DNA of 64,000 bases from assembly GCA_023525715.1 (NCBI GenBank), contig CM042012.1, positions 59,857,205-59,921,204 on the forward strand, written 5' to 3'. Every line of letters begins with the position of its first letter. Positions within the stretch are counted from its first letter, which is position 1. The DNA is from Cichorium intybus (lineage: Eukaryota > Streptophyta > Magnoliopsida > Asterales > Asteraceae). The notes beneath the pieces were generated by a model that was not told the DNA's origin, ran no database searches, and saw only the letters and a program-made list of their open reading frames with translations. The position numbers and the translations under genes were made by a program. Shown piece by piece: positions 1 to 13,406 of this stretch.

Positions 1-355
1 GAGATTAAGTTAATAATAAAACAATGACAGTATTCATCTTTGCAATGAAAATTACTACTGTCATATTGCAATTTTTTTTCTATATGTGATAAAGTATAAC
101 ATAAATATTACAGTTATTTTAACCAAATTAGAAAACAAATATTAAAAGTTGTAACATTAAAATAATAATGTTTTATATTCAAATATGTATTGTAAATTTA
201 TAATTTAAATATTAGTATGAAAATCGGCAAGTTTAAATTATATATTACGAAAAACTAATAAAATAAATACGATGATGATAAATATTTTATTTAAACTACA
301 AAAAAAATATAACATCTGTTTTACGATATATAAAGATTAATATAGTAGACATTTC

Positions 356-460
<105 letters not shown>

Positions 461-1548
461 TACCTTAAAAAGGAAAAATGGTTTCTAAAAATGAAAACTC
501 TTAAAATTAAGAGGTCCAATTACTTATGCATAAAATACAAGTTGTAAAGCATTGAAAATTTGAATCCCTTAATACTCCACTCATTCATTGAATCGGTTAA
601 TTGCAGATATATAGCCAACAATCTGTGCGTTGAATTGAAATTTCGAAACAACCTCACTATTGAAAGGATATAACACACGCGGATCGAATTTGAATTTTGA
701 ATCAAACATATGTTATAAAAACCCTTATGGTAGGTGTCGATCTAGATCTGTGGAACCAAATTTTCTTATCGTCTCACTCTAAAAATCCAAACAACAAATC
801 AACGATTTTCCAAATCCCTCATCACCGCTGATTTCTCTCCCAGATGACCTTAACCGACACAATTTGCACCCCGTTCTTTCTCTCGATCTGGAAACCACTA
901 AATCGCACCATCGTTGCACCAGTTCGCATCCCTCACTGGCAAACTTCACCACCATCGTGTGCCATCTTTACTCTTATTATCTCGATCTAGAACCCCCATC
1001 CGCTCATTTCTTTTTTTCTTGCAGGCGGTAGCGGTGTGTGTTCCGGCATGTGTGCATTTGACTATGGTTGATGTCGGTTCTTAATTAACCCTTTTAATTT
1101 ATTGGATTTACAGGAAATAATAGCTCACCACCGTTACTGTCCCGCTCTCTATCTCTCTCGATCCAGATCTGTGAACGGAACCACCACATCTCTTTCTTCC
1201 AAGATCACCAATCAACTATATCTATGAACTGAAAAGCTCCAATTAATCGTCTTCCGCGTTCGTGGTCTAAGCTCCCATTAGTCGTTCATGACTACTGGTT
1301 CTTAAAATCGGAGGTTTAAGGGCACTGGTTTAGGTATCTATCGATTTGTTCTAACATTTGTTTTCTCTCAGGTCTTTTGCTACCGAGGTTCATTTTGCCA
1401 CCGTCGTTGAATATGGTTTGTTCAAAGCTTAATTAGCAGTTAATTTTTATATTCATTTACAGATGTGCCAGTTTATTTTCAGGATCTGGATGTATATCCA
1501 TACTCGATCTCGATTTTATGGATGTGGTTCTTCATTTTCTTCTTTTCT

Positions 1549-1690
1549 GTGTTAGGGTTTTAACTGCAATTGATTTCACGGATTTGGTTCTCCTTTTTTG
1601 TGTTAGGGTTTTAACTGCAATTGATTTCACGAATTTGGTTCTCCTTTTCTGTGTTAGGGTTCTAACTCCAGTAGATACCGATGTTCAACA
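1549..1690 (+). repeat. 51-bp tandem repeat, two full copies plus a diverged third
   Basis: The unit starts with GTGTTAGGGTTTTAACTGCA and contains GATTTCACGGATTTGGTTCTCC. Copies begin at 1549, 1600 and 1651; the third drifts after about 20 bp. The period of 51 is a multiple of three, so one frame stays open through the array and gives a hydrophobic repeat peptide. That frame has no other coding sign and I treat it as a by-product. Confidence 0.85.
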
Positions 1691-4171
1691 TGCTACATCT
1701 TTCACTTTTTGGATTTCATTCATAGTCACACAAACACATACCTCGATCTTGAGATAGATGCTCCACATCTCTTTCCATTTGCAGGTTTTTGGCATTGTAT
1801 GTTCTGTTGGTTTTGATACTTTTATGGTATCAAAACTTAGATATATGTGTATATATTATTAACTGGTTATTTGATTCGGATCATAACTGATAATAGTTTT
1901 CCAAATCAACATCGTCTGGTTCACCTCTACCATTTTTCCTGGTATTTATATCACTTTGCTAAATTAATTGTGGTTTTTTCTCTTTTGTTAAATGGTTGAT
2001 AATTTGGTCATTTTATTCTACAAACATTTGAATCGGTATTGGTCTAACAGTTGAGTTTAACTCATGAATATGTTTGTTCAACATCAGCAAAGAAAATGGG
2101 TTCCTGCGAATATAGTGTTGGGTATTTTTCTAGATCCTACAAAGGTTTGAATTTGTGCTTCCTATAAAACTTGACACATCCCCTTTCTGGTTTTGAATCC
2201 CACCGTGCATTACATTCTCCTTCTCCACTGCTTTTTTTAGGTGGATTTTTTAGTTTTAAAATTTTGGTTTCTTACGAGATTTGGTTTTGGGTCCTATCTA
2301 ATGCTTTTATTTTTTGTTACAGGTTAAAATTCTCTTGGATTTATAGATATCAGGTTCACTTTAACCTTTTTATTTTACATGTTCAAGTTTTTTTTTTGGA
2401 AACTTGGATTTTGTTCTCTTACAGATCTCTTTTTTTTTAAATGAACATGTATTTTCGATTACTGTTCCTGAAGAAGCATTGGAGCACATTCAAACGATTT
2501 TCAAAATAAAATGTCTCGATTTTGATTTCTAAAACAGGTTTAGTATGCTTCAGAATTTGAAAGTTGTTAACGAAGAATGCTTCAGAATTGAAGCCAAGAC
2601 GCAGACACCCAAATTTTTCTTTCCTTGCAAGTTATTATTTGTGGAACATCAAAATTAAATTAAGAAGTATATTGTATACAAAAATTAAATGTAACCTGTT
2701 ATTTCTTGCACTTATTTGACAGCTTATTTGTTTATTTCTCTAACAGACAAACATGAGATATTTAGATTACAAATGCAGGCTTCATATATAATTGCTTTGT
2801 TGGATTGCAAAATAAAAGTCAAGCAAGAAAAAAGTCAAATAAAAAGCAATATACCAAACATATTGAGTTATTGTGCCAACATTTGACAGAGGACATCGAA
2901 GAAGGGATTAAAGGTACACAATCTCAACACCTACCGCTTTTAGCACCTGTTATGTTAGATGGATTTCCATGTGTTTATGAAAAAAAATTACATGCTGGGT
3001 CAAAAATTGTTATAAACCAATAAAATATGGACGAAAATTGCAAAAGTATATAATATCATGATCATGTTCATTTGATGTATTCTGACTCTATTTCTTACCA
3101 GGACCTGCATCTACATCTGTTGATATGTTATGATGTTATCTACTTTAAATTTCCCTCCTCTTTCTACTGGTAAATGGATCGGCTTATGTATGCGTGTTTT
3201 GTGTATTTAAGTATTATTGCTAATTTGGTCAAATAATGCATAAATAACTCAAAAGAAGCTTTGGTCCATTTTTTAGGTTTAGTTACCGATTGTTTAAAGT
3301 TTTTTTAAATGTTTGTGCAGAACACGGTGTGAAGATGTTACTTGTTAGTATTTTTTTTCATTGAAGTTATTTTAAATGTTTGTGTGGAACATGGCTTGAA
3401 GGAAAAGGAATTAAACTTAATGGTGGTTTGGAGGAAGTTGTTCGTTTTTTAAAACTTACGTTTTCTGAGCCGTTTATGAACCGACAGAAACTCAAGCCAT
3501 TTGCAGCCTCATTCACGTAGTTGTGTAGCAGAGTATCAAATAAAACAAATCTTTTTGCAGGATATTACAAGTATCTAGGACGAAAATGGAACCAACTCTT
3601 TTGACTTAATTGTGCAGCAGGGTATCAAATAAAAGACAAAAGAATAAAATGAAAGTAATGAAAGTAATTATTTATTTTCAAGATACCGAAATAAAAATAT
3701 AATAAATTCAAAAACTAGATTTCAAAACGTTGAAGTTGTGAATGTGTATGCAATTTCTAAAAAGTTGTAGTCTATTTCTTTTAGAAACGCTTAAAAGTAT
3801 AAATAACTATTTAATAATTATAAGAAAAACCATTAAAAAAACTTTAATAAATAATTGTTAAAGTTTGGAGGAGGAAAGACCACATGGGAAACAATTGACC
3901 CAATTGCTTTTTTACTTTCTTGATCCACCACACTCCCAATTACTGTGTAACGCCATTAACTAATCTGCCCAGTATTTAGATGTTAAGCTTCTTAGTATCA
4001 AGTATTAACCCATAACTTATTAGACAACAAAAAAAATTTAAAAACCAGCATCTCAATTGTCTGCGAGAATATCAAGTAGCTTTTTTAATCATGTAAAAAA
4101 GTTCAACGTAATACAAAAACGTTTTTTAATTTAACCAAAACAGCAACATGCTTCTATTTTCAACAAGATGA

Positions 4172-4197
4172 CCCCCCCCCCCCCCACACACACACAC
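4172..4197 (+). repeat. Poly-C run followed by (AC)n
   Basis: Fourteen consecutive C residues run directly into a short AC dinucleotide repeat and then an A-run. This is ordinary low-complexity DNA and a likely place for sequencing or assembly error. Confidence 0.95.
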
Positions 4198-4410
4198 AAA
4201 AAAAGCAAACCTGGAACTCAAAGGTGACTTGTAATTGTCGAAAAGAAACAGTATGCCGCCGCCACAATTGAGAATGAAAAAATTACAACGCGATTGACAA
4301 TGTAATTTTATTTTTAAACTTTTTTTAAAACACGGATCAAAGTGACGGTTTTCGTTTGCTCAATAGTTCAAAATATTGTTATAAGTTTTCTCTCAATAGT
4401 TCAAAGTGTT

Positions 4411-4478
4411 TCTATTAAAATGGTAATGATTTTTGTTAACAATATCTATTAAAATGGTAATGATTTTTGGTAATGATA
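4411..4478 (+). repeat. 34-bp tandem duplication
   Basis: Two adjacent units begin TCTATTAAAATGGTAATGAT at 4411 and 4445 and differ at a few positions near their ends. Confidence 0.8.
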
Positions 4479-5047
4479 TCTATTATTTGGATTAGTAACA
4501 TATTTATTCGGATGACAATCAACTTAATTCCCATCATTTATCTATAAAACTTAGATAACAATAAACATGAAAATAATTATTGCAATAATCACCACAAAAT
4601 GACATACAAATATCTTTAATTAAAATTAAACTTGATATGACAATGTATTTGACTATTTTCAGCATAATTTTTACAATAATCTATTAGCTGAGCATCGTCT
4701 GCTAAATTATGCCAGTACCATTAAAATATATTATGCAGAACCAACCACTGTCCAAAGAAAACAAATTGTCGTCGGAAACTATATTAGTAAAAAGAAAACT
4801 GATCAACAACAGAAACTATTCGCCGTAAAAAACTATACCGCACCACGCACTCACGCCGCCGCTTTACGTGTGTACCCCTGTAGAAACTAATGTAAATTAA
4901 CAAACCACGAAACTACACACATACATAAAACTATTGATCGAAAGCCACTATTCCGCGTCTGACAAAAAGAAATTAATTGATGCTCAGGAAACAATTTACA
5001 TGAATGAAATTAATCGCCGCCCGCTGCATTGCACGGGTACACACCTA

Positions 5048-5235
<188 letters not shown>

Positions 5236-5815
5236 AAAAGCGGGCAATTTATTAGCAATGCAATTGTTCGTCACATGTGATAAATGATAAGAAGAATAAC
5301 ATAAACTATTTTTTAACCAAGTTGGAAAACAAGTATTAAAAGTGATTTTGGCCTCCAGGATGGCTGGATTCGCCCCACAATTATAATGCTTAACGTAACA
5401 AATATGTTATATTTGATAATAAAAAATATTATAATGTGAAAGCCAAATAAGAGATGAGCACCATATGACAAATTAATCGAAGATTCAAATATAATAACAT
5501 ATTTATTTCAAGCGAAATCACTGTGGGGGAATTGACCCGGTTTTTGGACCATATGGGACTAGGTGGCCAGCAAAATCTTTTTCTAGAATTGCTATTTTCC
5601 ATTTAGAGACTTTGCCATACCGTTACGGCTGCGAAAGAAAATCGGCATTTGGAAGCTTGCACATGAAATGACTGACATATACTGTTTTCAAGAAAAATCA
5701 AATATATATATTCTAAGTAGGGTTGCCGCTTGTTTACATATCACCCCAAATTTCCAGCAGTTCTTAATTCTTATCCATCCCAAAAGCAAACCCCAAACCA
5801 CCACGTCCGTTCAGT

Positions 5816-6889
5816 ATGACAACAACTCTTTCCGATATCCACACCGCCATCATTCAGACTCACATCTTACCACAACTCGACGGTCCATCTCTCTTATCCA
5901 CCGCAACCACATCAAAATATTTCCACGAACTCTGTGCACATGAGGATATCTGGCCTCATATCTGCAAGTCTCTTTGGCCTTCAATTAACGACCCACGTCT
6001 CGATGACATTATCTCCACCTTCCCCGCTTGTCACCGCTCTTTTTTCCAAGACTCTTTTCCGGCCCTAGTCACCGACGTCAATCACCAGAACCATATTCAT
6101 CTCAACCGTTCATCTCATCCTTTGCCACCTCAACTCATATCAGCCGTCGACATTCGTTACCAAGATGAACTTATTTACTCCAGAGTTGAATTTACAGACA
6201 CCTCAGATGATTTTTTATCGTCGGTATTAAGGATTACATTAAACGATGACCTGAAATCCAAACCTGGACCCGGAATCTTGGGATCCATCAACTTGAAAGT
6301 TGACGAGTTTTCAGGTGCAGATGAAGCAACGTTTTCACACCTGGAAGAATCTCTGAGTTTAAACTGGATCCTAATCGATCCAACCCGGAAACGGGCAGGA
6401 AATCTATCGAGTATTAAACCGATTAGTGCAAGGCAAGGCTGGATCACTAACCAGACTTATCTCGTATACGCCATCGTTTTACCAGGGTGTGATCCAAATG
6501 AGGTGGTACACTGTAGAATACAAGTGGTACTGGCTGTGGCTGCCGGAGGCGTGGGATTGCACGTGAAGGAGGCGATGCTAGAGTTACTGGACTTGGATTT
6601 TCGCCGCTTAAAGGGTAGGGATTTTTTGGTAATTTCACAAGGGGCACTTTCGGAAGAACATAATGTGAGGAGGAAAATGGTTACTAGTGAAGAGAGCAGA
6701 TGTCGTTATAGAGAGTTCAAGAGGATGGTCATCAACTCTGTTTCTGACATGCGAGGTAAAATACAAAGTAGTAACCACGAGCTGCAAAGTAATATCGTTA
6801 CCTTATGCCAAAGTCTCTTACAAAGATGCTTTAATTTGTTGAAAGTTCAAATACTATGCATCTTCAATTACTCGTCTAAAAACAATTGA
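5816..6889 (+). CDS. F-box protein (At2g27310/At2g36090-like family)
   Basis: A single-exon frame of 357 codons with ATG at 5816 and TGA at 6887-6889. Residues about 4-50 form an F-box: a leucine/isoleucine-rich helix, the turn LPQLDGPSLLS, an alanine/threonine/serine stretch, then a CAHEDIWPHICKSLWPS segment with the spaced tryptophans typical of plant F-box proteins. By family knowledge this end binds an ASK/Skp1 adaptor, placing the protein as substrate receptor of an SCF ubiquitin ligase in nucleus or cytosol. The rest (about 60-320) has no Kelch, LRR or FBA repeats that I can see. It resembles the small plant group without named C-terminal repeats, whose C-terminus contains a conserved segment like LDLDFRRLKGRDFLVISQGAL (about 261-281). 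The last 35 residues look less conserved and may be an extension. There is no signal peptide or membrane helix. It is the only recognisable host gene here. The substrate is unknown. Confidence 0.82.
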   Translation: MTTTLSDIHTAIIQTHILPQLDGPSLLSTATTSKYFHELCAHEDIWPHICKSLWPSINDPRLDDIISTFPACHRSFFQDSFPALVTDVNHQNHIHLNRSSHPLPPQLISAVDIRYQDELIYSRVEFTDTSDDFLSSVLRITLNDDLKSKPGPGILGSINLKVDEFSGADEATFSHLEESLSLNWILIDPTRKRAGNLSSIKPISARQGWITNQTYLVYAIVLPGCDPNEVVHCRIQVVLAVAAGGVGLHVKEAMLELLDLDFRRLKGRDFLVISQGALSEEHNVRRKMVTSEESRCRYREFKRMVINSVSDMRGKIQSSNHELQSNIVTLCQSLLQRCFNLLKVQILCIFNYSSKNN

Positions 6890-7120
6890 ATGTTTTACTT
6901 TTATATAATTGTCATTGTTGTTGATGGATTTATCTCCATTTTTTTCAAGTTCTTTTTATCTGTCTTCTTCTTCTACATGTTTCATATTCTAAATGTTTGT
7001 GTAGTTGTCCATTGGATAATTTCAATAGAATCACTTTACAAAGATTTTTACTTGCCTTTCGTTGCTACTAGACGTGGAGTAATTGACACTTGCGTGTACG
7101 TCTTTGAGGGTGATCATGAG

Positions 7121-7125
7121 ATTTG
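7121..7125. other. TSD ATTTG, left copy
   Basis: ATTTG here and at 17474-17478 exactly flank the terminal TGTTAGG...CCTAACA repeats, so both ends of the insertion are preserved. Confidence 0.93.
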
Positions 7126-7460
7126 TGTTAGGATCGAGACACTTAGCATACGAACACTAAACTCACACACTCAGCTCACAAATTAAAAACACAATAATTT
7201 AACGTGGTTCGGTCCAAAAATGACCTACGTCCACGGCGGATAACTAGGAATGTTTTATTGCTCTGTGTTTTTGTGTTGTGTGGTACATATTGTATTGTAT
7301 TATGCTGCCCTTTATATAGGCTTCATGCTACTAGCCAATTTAGAAAAAATGTGTAGTTCACCAACTTTCTTTTGACTTGTGAAATTGTAATCAACCATGG
7401 GTGGTAGCAGGGGAAAAATTGCTTTGTCTTGCATCCTTCTAAGCCTCCACACACCTAACA
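7126..7460 (-). repeat. 3' LTR of the Tork-like copia
   Basis: It pairs with 17139-17473, with TGTTAGG and CCTAACA as short inverted ends. The TATA-like CTATATAAAG (minus strand, near 7310-7320) is present in both copies. Confidence 0.93.
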
Positions 7461-7472
7461 ATCTCCCACTTG
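7461..7472 (-). other. Polypurine tract
   Basis: On the minus strand this reads AAGTGGGAGAT directly against the 3' LTR, the usual plant copia plus-strand primer. Confidence 0.85.
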
Positions 7473-7631
7473 GAGGCTTCAACAACATGGTCATTCTCTG
7501 CCATCCAATTCCTGCAACATGTTTCCAATCTCTCACTTGAAGCCACGAAACAATCTTCACATGTGCTTCAACTATGCAATCCAAAAAACACTTTTGATCG
7601 TAGCTCCTTCCTAGTTACCCTGGCCTTCTCT

Positions 7632-9682
7632 TCAATTATCCTGAAGGCCAGTTGAAGCTATGCAAAGCTTCAACTTCTCTAAGGTAACAACCTTAGTCAA
7701 CATATCAGCTGGATTTTCAGTTCCTTTGATCTTCTTTAACTTCAGAGTACCATCATTAATTCTTTCTCTGATGAAGTGATATCTCAGCTGTATGTGCTTT
7801 GTCTTTGAATGGAAGACAGGATTCTTTGCAAGGTGTTTTGCACTTTGATTATCACAAAACAGTGCACAATCAACTTGTTCCTTGCCAAGTTCTTCGAGAA
7901 AGTTCTTCAACCATATAAGCTCTTTGCTTGCTTCAGCAACTGCCATATACTCTGCTTCTGTGGTTGAAAGGGCAACACTTTTCTGGAGTTTAGACATCCA
8001 ACTCACTGCAGTGCCTCCCACTGTAAAGACATACCCGGTAGTGCTTTTGTATGAGTCTTTGCAACCACCAAGGTCTGCATCTGCAAAACCCTTCAGAATG
8101 ACATCTTTCCCTTTAAAATGCAATGCCACTTTTGAAGTCCCCTTCAAATATCTTAGCAGCCATTTAACTGCTTCCCAATGTTCTCTCCCTGGATTGGACA
8201 TAAACCGACTAACAACTCCCACTGCATGTGCAATATCTGGTCTCGTGCATACCATTACATACATGAGACTACCAACTGCAGATGCATAAGGTACTTTAGC
8301 CATTTCTTTCTTGTCTTCATCTGATTTCAGTGACTGAACTTTAAAAAGCTTAAAGTGACTTCCCAAAGGTGTGCTTCTGATCTTGGCATCTTTAAGGCTG
8401 AATTTCTCTAATACTTTCTCAATGTATTTCTCTTGAGAGAGTGTCAAAGAGCCATCTTCTTTGTTTCTGAAAATACTCATCCCGAGTATTTGGTTTGCAG
8501 CTCCCAGGTCTTTCATCTCGAATTCTTCAGACATTTGCTTCTTTAACTTCTTGATCTATGTCATGTCTGAGCCTGCAATCAACATATCATCTACATAGAG
8601 TAGTAGAATGATATAAGAACCCTTAAACTTCTTGATGTAACAACAATGATCATTGTCACATCTCTTGTAACCAACTCTTCTCATGAAGTTATCAAACTTC
8701 AAATACCATTGTCTTGGCGCTTGTTTCAAACCATACAAGCTCTTCTTTAATTTACACACCAAGTTTTCTTTGCCTTTAATCTGAAAACCCTCTGGTTGTG
8801 TCATGTAAATTTCTTCATCTAGGTCACCATGTAGAAAAGCTGTCTTGACATCTAGCTGCTCTAGATGCAAACCTTCTGCTGCTACAATACTGAGAACAAG
8901 TCTGATAGTGGTTATTTTCACTACTGGAGAGAATATTTCATTGAAATCGATTCCCTCTTTCTGTTGAAAGCCCTTGACTACTAATCTTGCTTTGTACCGT
9001 TTGGTACCATCATGTTCATCCTTTACCCTGAAAACCCATTTGTTCTGAAGAGCCTTCTTCCCGGATGGAAGCTTCGTTAAAAGCCAGGTCTTGTTCTTCT
9101 CAAGCGACTTCATTTCATCTTTCATTGCTAGCTCCCATTGCAATGAATATTTTAACCTCTTAGCTTCAGAGTAACACTGGGGTTCACCATTTTCTGTCAA
9201 AAGAATGTAGTTGACAGATGGTGAGTATCTTTGTGGTGGTCTGATGACTCTGGAAGATCTTCTTGGTTGAACTTGAGGTGTGGCTGGGGACTCTAGAGCT
9301 GGAGGGCTGGTTTCTTCATCTTCAGAGTCATTTCTAGAATCATCCTCTGAGCTCCCACTGTCAGTTGAATCATCCCCAGATTCAGGGATTTCAACTGAAG
9401 CTTCTTTCTTCTTTTCACCACCTTCATATTCAACGTACTCCTTCTGGACTTCTGGACTTTTGGTGTTTATGTCTTTGAATAACTCAGCTTCGTTAAAGAT
9501 GACGTTCTTGCTTTGGATTATCTTTCTGCTTTCTTTATCCCAAAGCCTGTAACCCATTTCGTCTGACCCATAACCAATGAATGTGCACTTCTTGGTTTTT
9601 GAATCAAGTTTAACCCTGTCACTATCTTTTAACAAACTGTAAGCACTACAACCAAAGACTTTTAGGTGTTTGAGACTTACTT
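7632..9682 (-). pseudogene. Copia pol, C-terminal part: integrase tail, RT and RNase H
   Basis: Minus-strand frame from the insertion junction at 9682 to the stop at 7632. It starts with an integrase tail (SLKHLKVFGCSAYSLL), passes an acidic/serine linker with a PRRSSRVIRPPQRY segment, then gives RT with the signatures QLDVKTAFLHGDLDEEIYM and LYVDDMLIAGSD, and ends with RNase H containing GFADADLGG, STTEAEYMA and CDNQSA. An in-frame TAG at 8556-8558 cuts RT just after the YVDD catalytic box. The protein would copy element RNA into DNA in cytoplasmic particles. This copy cannot do so. The part upstream of the insertion continues at 14533. Confidence 0.9.
9678..9682. other. TSD TACTT of the solo LTR, left copy
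   Basis: Matches 14533-14537. The copia coding frame resumes exactly across these two sites. Confidence 0.9.
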
Positions 9683-11341
9683 TGTAACGCCCCAATTTTT
9701 TTACAAACCATTTATATTACATAAAAGCATATTTTACAGAATACGGTTTACCAAAAACCATTGTCTTTGTTCTTAAATACAACAAGGGGTGTTACAAATA
9801 CATATCAACAACCATAAAGTTTAAGAGAAAGGATTTAATCAATACCAATACATGATAGCTGTATCCAGCTCCACTCTTTTACACTCTAGGTCTTATTTTA
9901 CATCTTCAAACTATCACATAACCTCGCACCTGAACCTGGAATACAAGGCATAAAAATATAATACGTAAGACAAAATGTCTCGTGAGTTACATGAGTTTTA
10001 GACTCAAACATTTAATCTCCTTTTTCAACCTTTTATAAAAATTTTATAATATAAACATTCGCCAAAACTTTATAGTATGAATATACTATAACTTTTTATC
10101 TTTCAAAACCATTTTATATCTTTCAAAACTAGCTTCTTTCATACTTTCTTTGACTGGTTTTTTAAACTTGCTGGATTTTTATACTTAGGGCTTTAATCAC
10201 TATAAGTGATACCCCAAGTCTCTACAGCTAGAAAGAACGGATCAATCCTCACAGTAGAAGTGCTGAGGCAGCCTACTTCGCGAAGGGGTTTTCCACAGTA
10301 GACTCCTTACCTAACCCGGGTAGGTGGAACATAGTTCCCTTACTAACATTGCTAGCTACAATACCAGTCAAATACAAAAATACTTTCTGGAAACTGAAAT
10401 ATTACTTTTACACATAATGGCTAAATGCCAAGCTTTTGACTTAAACATGCTTTTACCATAATCTAGGCTATTGCCAAATTCATACTTTCAAATATAGCAG
10501 TTTACTTTCCATTTAATCTAGAAAATAAATCATTCTTGTAATTATTTTCACACATAAAAAATATTATATGGAAATCTGAAAAAAAAATACTTACTTGCTT
10601 GCCATGTATCCCAAAATGGGTAAAAATACTACATGTACTCACCTTATAACTCTTGAGAAGTCGATTAGACGTCCCATGGTTCTTTACCCTTTCGATGTCC
10701 AATTACTTGACTTGCACCTATATGTAATATATGATACATTAATATTTATTTCTAATGCCTCTATAACCCATTAGAGTCCTTATTATACCATTAATGGTCA
10801 AAACAAGTGTAAAACTTTTGAATGACCAACTTTAATTAAATTGTATATTATACGTATTTTACTACAGTACCCACGGAGGGTCGTATTTCGATTCTGAAAA
10901 TTTTCTGTGAAGTTTTGGACTATATTGGACCTGTGTTCAAAATTTGGGGTCATTTGAACAAGTATAGGACCAAATCTCAAAAACCAAAATCACTTGGTAG
11001 GGGACTTTGAAGCAAAACTGCATTTCATTCATTCTGCCGTAGCTTCGCGTCGCGACCATGGAGCTGGAGAGTGGTCACGTCGCGATCGCTGAAGTACCAC
11101 TACTAGAAAATGAGTCTTTAATGACTGACGAATTATGACATACAAAATGTCTGTCATAAAAATCTGTCATATTTTATAATTTATGACAGACATAACTGTA
11201 TGTCATAAAAGTCAGTCATATGTTCTGAAAATTCATGACTTACAAAATACCTGTCGTAAATTAACGTCAAACTGAAAAAATCAAATGAAAAACACGCGGT
11301 GGAATTTCCCTCTTGTTTCCCCCAAAGTACTAATTTAGATT

Positions 11342-11510
11342 CCCCTTTGTTTTCCTTTTCCTTTTCTCATCGACCCGTAATGTCATGGGTTTCTATTTCA
11401 AGATTTGGGAGATGACGGCTAGATGATATTCGACTCATGACTCCAATCTCCATCTCCTTTTCTCATCTACCCGTAATCTCATGGGTTTCTAGTTCAAGTC
11501 TTCAACACAT
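11342..11510 (+). repeat. Diverged direct repeat inside the CACTA element
   Basis: Two related segments with CCCGTAATNTCATGGGTTTCTA, at about 11375-11400 and 11468-11493, lie ahead of the small coding-like frame. They resemble a duplicated untranslated leader. Confidence 0.55.
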
Positions 11511-11573
11511 ATCATCAAAATCGGAGTTAGGGTTAGAGTTCAGTGTCGTCTTCGACTCGATTTCAAGTCAAAT

Positions 11574-11726
11574 ATGTTGTTACCGGAGATGTCAACTAGA
11601 CGAATCGGACCATTAGCCTATACTCAGAGAATCTTCGATTGTTTTGCTACTCAAGAACTAGATTTCGACAAAATGCTTCAGAGAGTTCGCCAATTGGTTG
11701 ATTTTGGATTTCTGCATCGATTCTAG
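11574..11726 (+). CDS. Small coding-like fragment in the CACTA interior, 50 codons
   Basis: ATG at 11574, TAG at 11724-11726. The peptide has a mixed, soluble composition (for example STRRIGPLAYTQRIFDCFAT) unlike the low-complexity surroundings. It is followed by a T-rich stretch that looks intronic. A second coding-like stretch at about 12070-12190 contains YLDNEDQFMAALADDIS. I do not recognise either. They could be captured exons of a host gene (a Pack-CACTA), or chance. Confidence 0.3.
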   Translation: MLLPEMSTRRIGPLAYTQRIFDCFATQELDFDKMLQRVRQLVDFGFLHRF

Positions 11727-13274
11727 CTTTTTCTCTGCTTCATGTGTTCTTCAGGTACTTGCTTCACTTTTCTCCCTTACTGATTCGATTTCCCATTCTG
11801 ACCCACCTATGTCGATATTACGTGTTTCTCAAAACCATCAAATTCAGTTTAAATATGTCTTTTTATTATCTTTAAACAGTTAACCTTTTGTAGATTTATG
11901 ATGCTGTTGTTATTGCCCGACTTTTAATGTCACAGTCGTAATTCCAGAGATTCACTCAACCACAAGCAGTAAGGGAATCAAGTTCATTCTATAATTTAAT
12001 CGACTAAGCAGGTCGAAAGGGTATATCCGTAAATACTAAACCCCCTTTTTATATGTTAACTGTAGTGCTCAGTTCAAGGTTTTGCTTACCTTGACAATGA
12101 AGACCAGTTCATGGCAGCATTAGCGGATGATATCTCAATTGTAAAAACCCTTCCTAAAAGCCTCAAAGGAGCAAGAAGAAAGAAAGAAATCCTTTATTTA
12201 AAGTTCTCAATTCACAGTCTCCATATTATTATTTACATCATGTTCTTCCAGTTTTAATACGCCACTCTATAGTTGAGCTTGTTGTTTCAGATGGTTGATG
12301 TTTGCAGGTAATATAAAATAGGGTTAAATGCTAGAAATAGCAATCTACTTTCATTGATTTTTTATGAAAGCATCCTACTTTCATTTTTCTGAATATTAAT
12401 TGCACAAGATATGCTACATATGCTGTATGTTGATGATTCCTTTATTTTTTGTAGGTTTTTGTTATGTCACAAAAGCCACAATCCTACTTCAAATGATTCC
12501 AGGTCAAGTTTAAGAGAAGAATGAGTATGTATGTTGATCTTTAACATGTAAGACTCTATATATTGATATTTTTTATGAAGGAAAAACATAAGAGGATAAT
12601 TGGTTTACATGTACTTCATTGTATTCAAATTAGTTTAACTTATGATGGTTCTTTCAGGGGGGAAATGATGCAGAAGGTTGTTTGTATTTATTTAGAAACT
12701 GTGAGTCTACTTCACAAACACTTGATAGGTGGAAAAAAACAACTGTGAGAAAACTGAGTCGTTTTACTTAAAATACGGACCAAAAACGTCACAAAGACCG
12801 CAAATAAGGACCAAAATTGCAAAAAACAGCTACAATACTTACAACAACTATTGCATTTCCTTTAATATCATTGTGTATTCTTTCTTACAGGATATGAGCA
12901 GTTAGGAAAGACTAAACTTTTGTCTGCGATGGCATGTTCCAAATGTCGAACAATAATGAAGATTTTGAAGACAAACCACTTGAAGAATTACTTGTAAGTA
13001 TTAGGTTAATGGCATGATTGATTGATTGGGGACAACAAGGATGAAAAGAATGAATATACAAATTGATGATCTTCGCGATGTGTATCTTTTGTGACAACAT
13101 TATCTAACCATGATATTTTTTGTATCGACAAACAATATTTTTTATGAGTTTGAAATACTTCTTGGTATTTGACATGACGTTATTGTATGTAATGGATTGT
13201 TTTTTATATATTGACATTTTCTTTGTATTAGCATTGAAAGTGATTTAATATGAATATTAGTAAATCTACAAAAA

Positions 13275-13406
<132 letters not shown>

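Noticed and set aside
2805..3023. 72-codon plus-strand frame with lysine-rich start
   Set aside because: No domain, no homolog I recognise, AT-driven composition. Not enough to call a gene.
7882..8289. Plus-strand frames opposite the copia pol genes, and similar ones opposite copies A and B and Athila pol
   Set aside because: They mirror conserved pol codons on the other strand and lack independent features.
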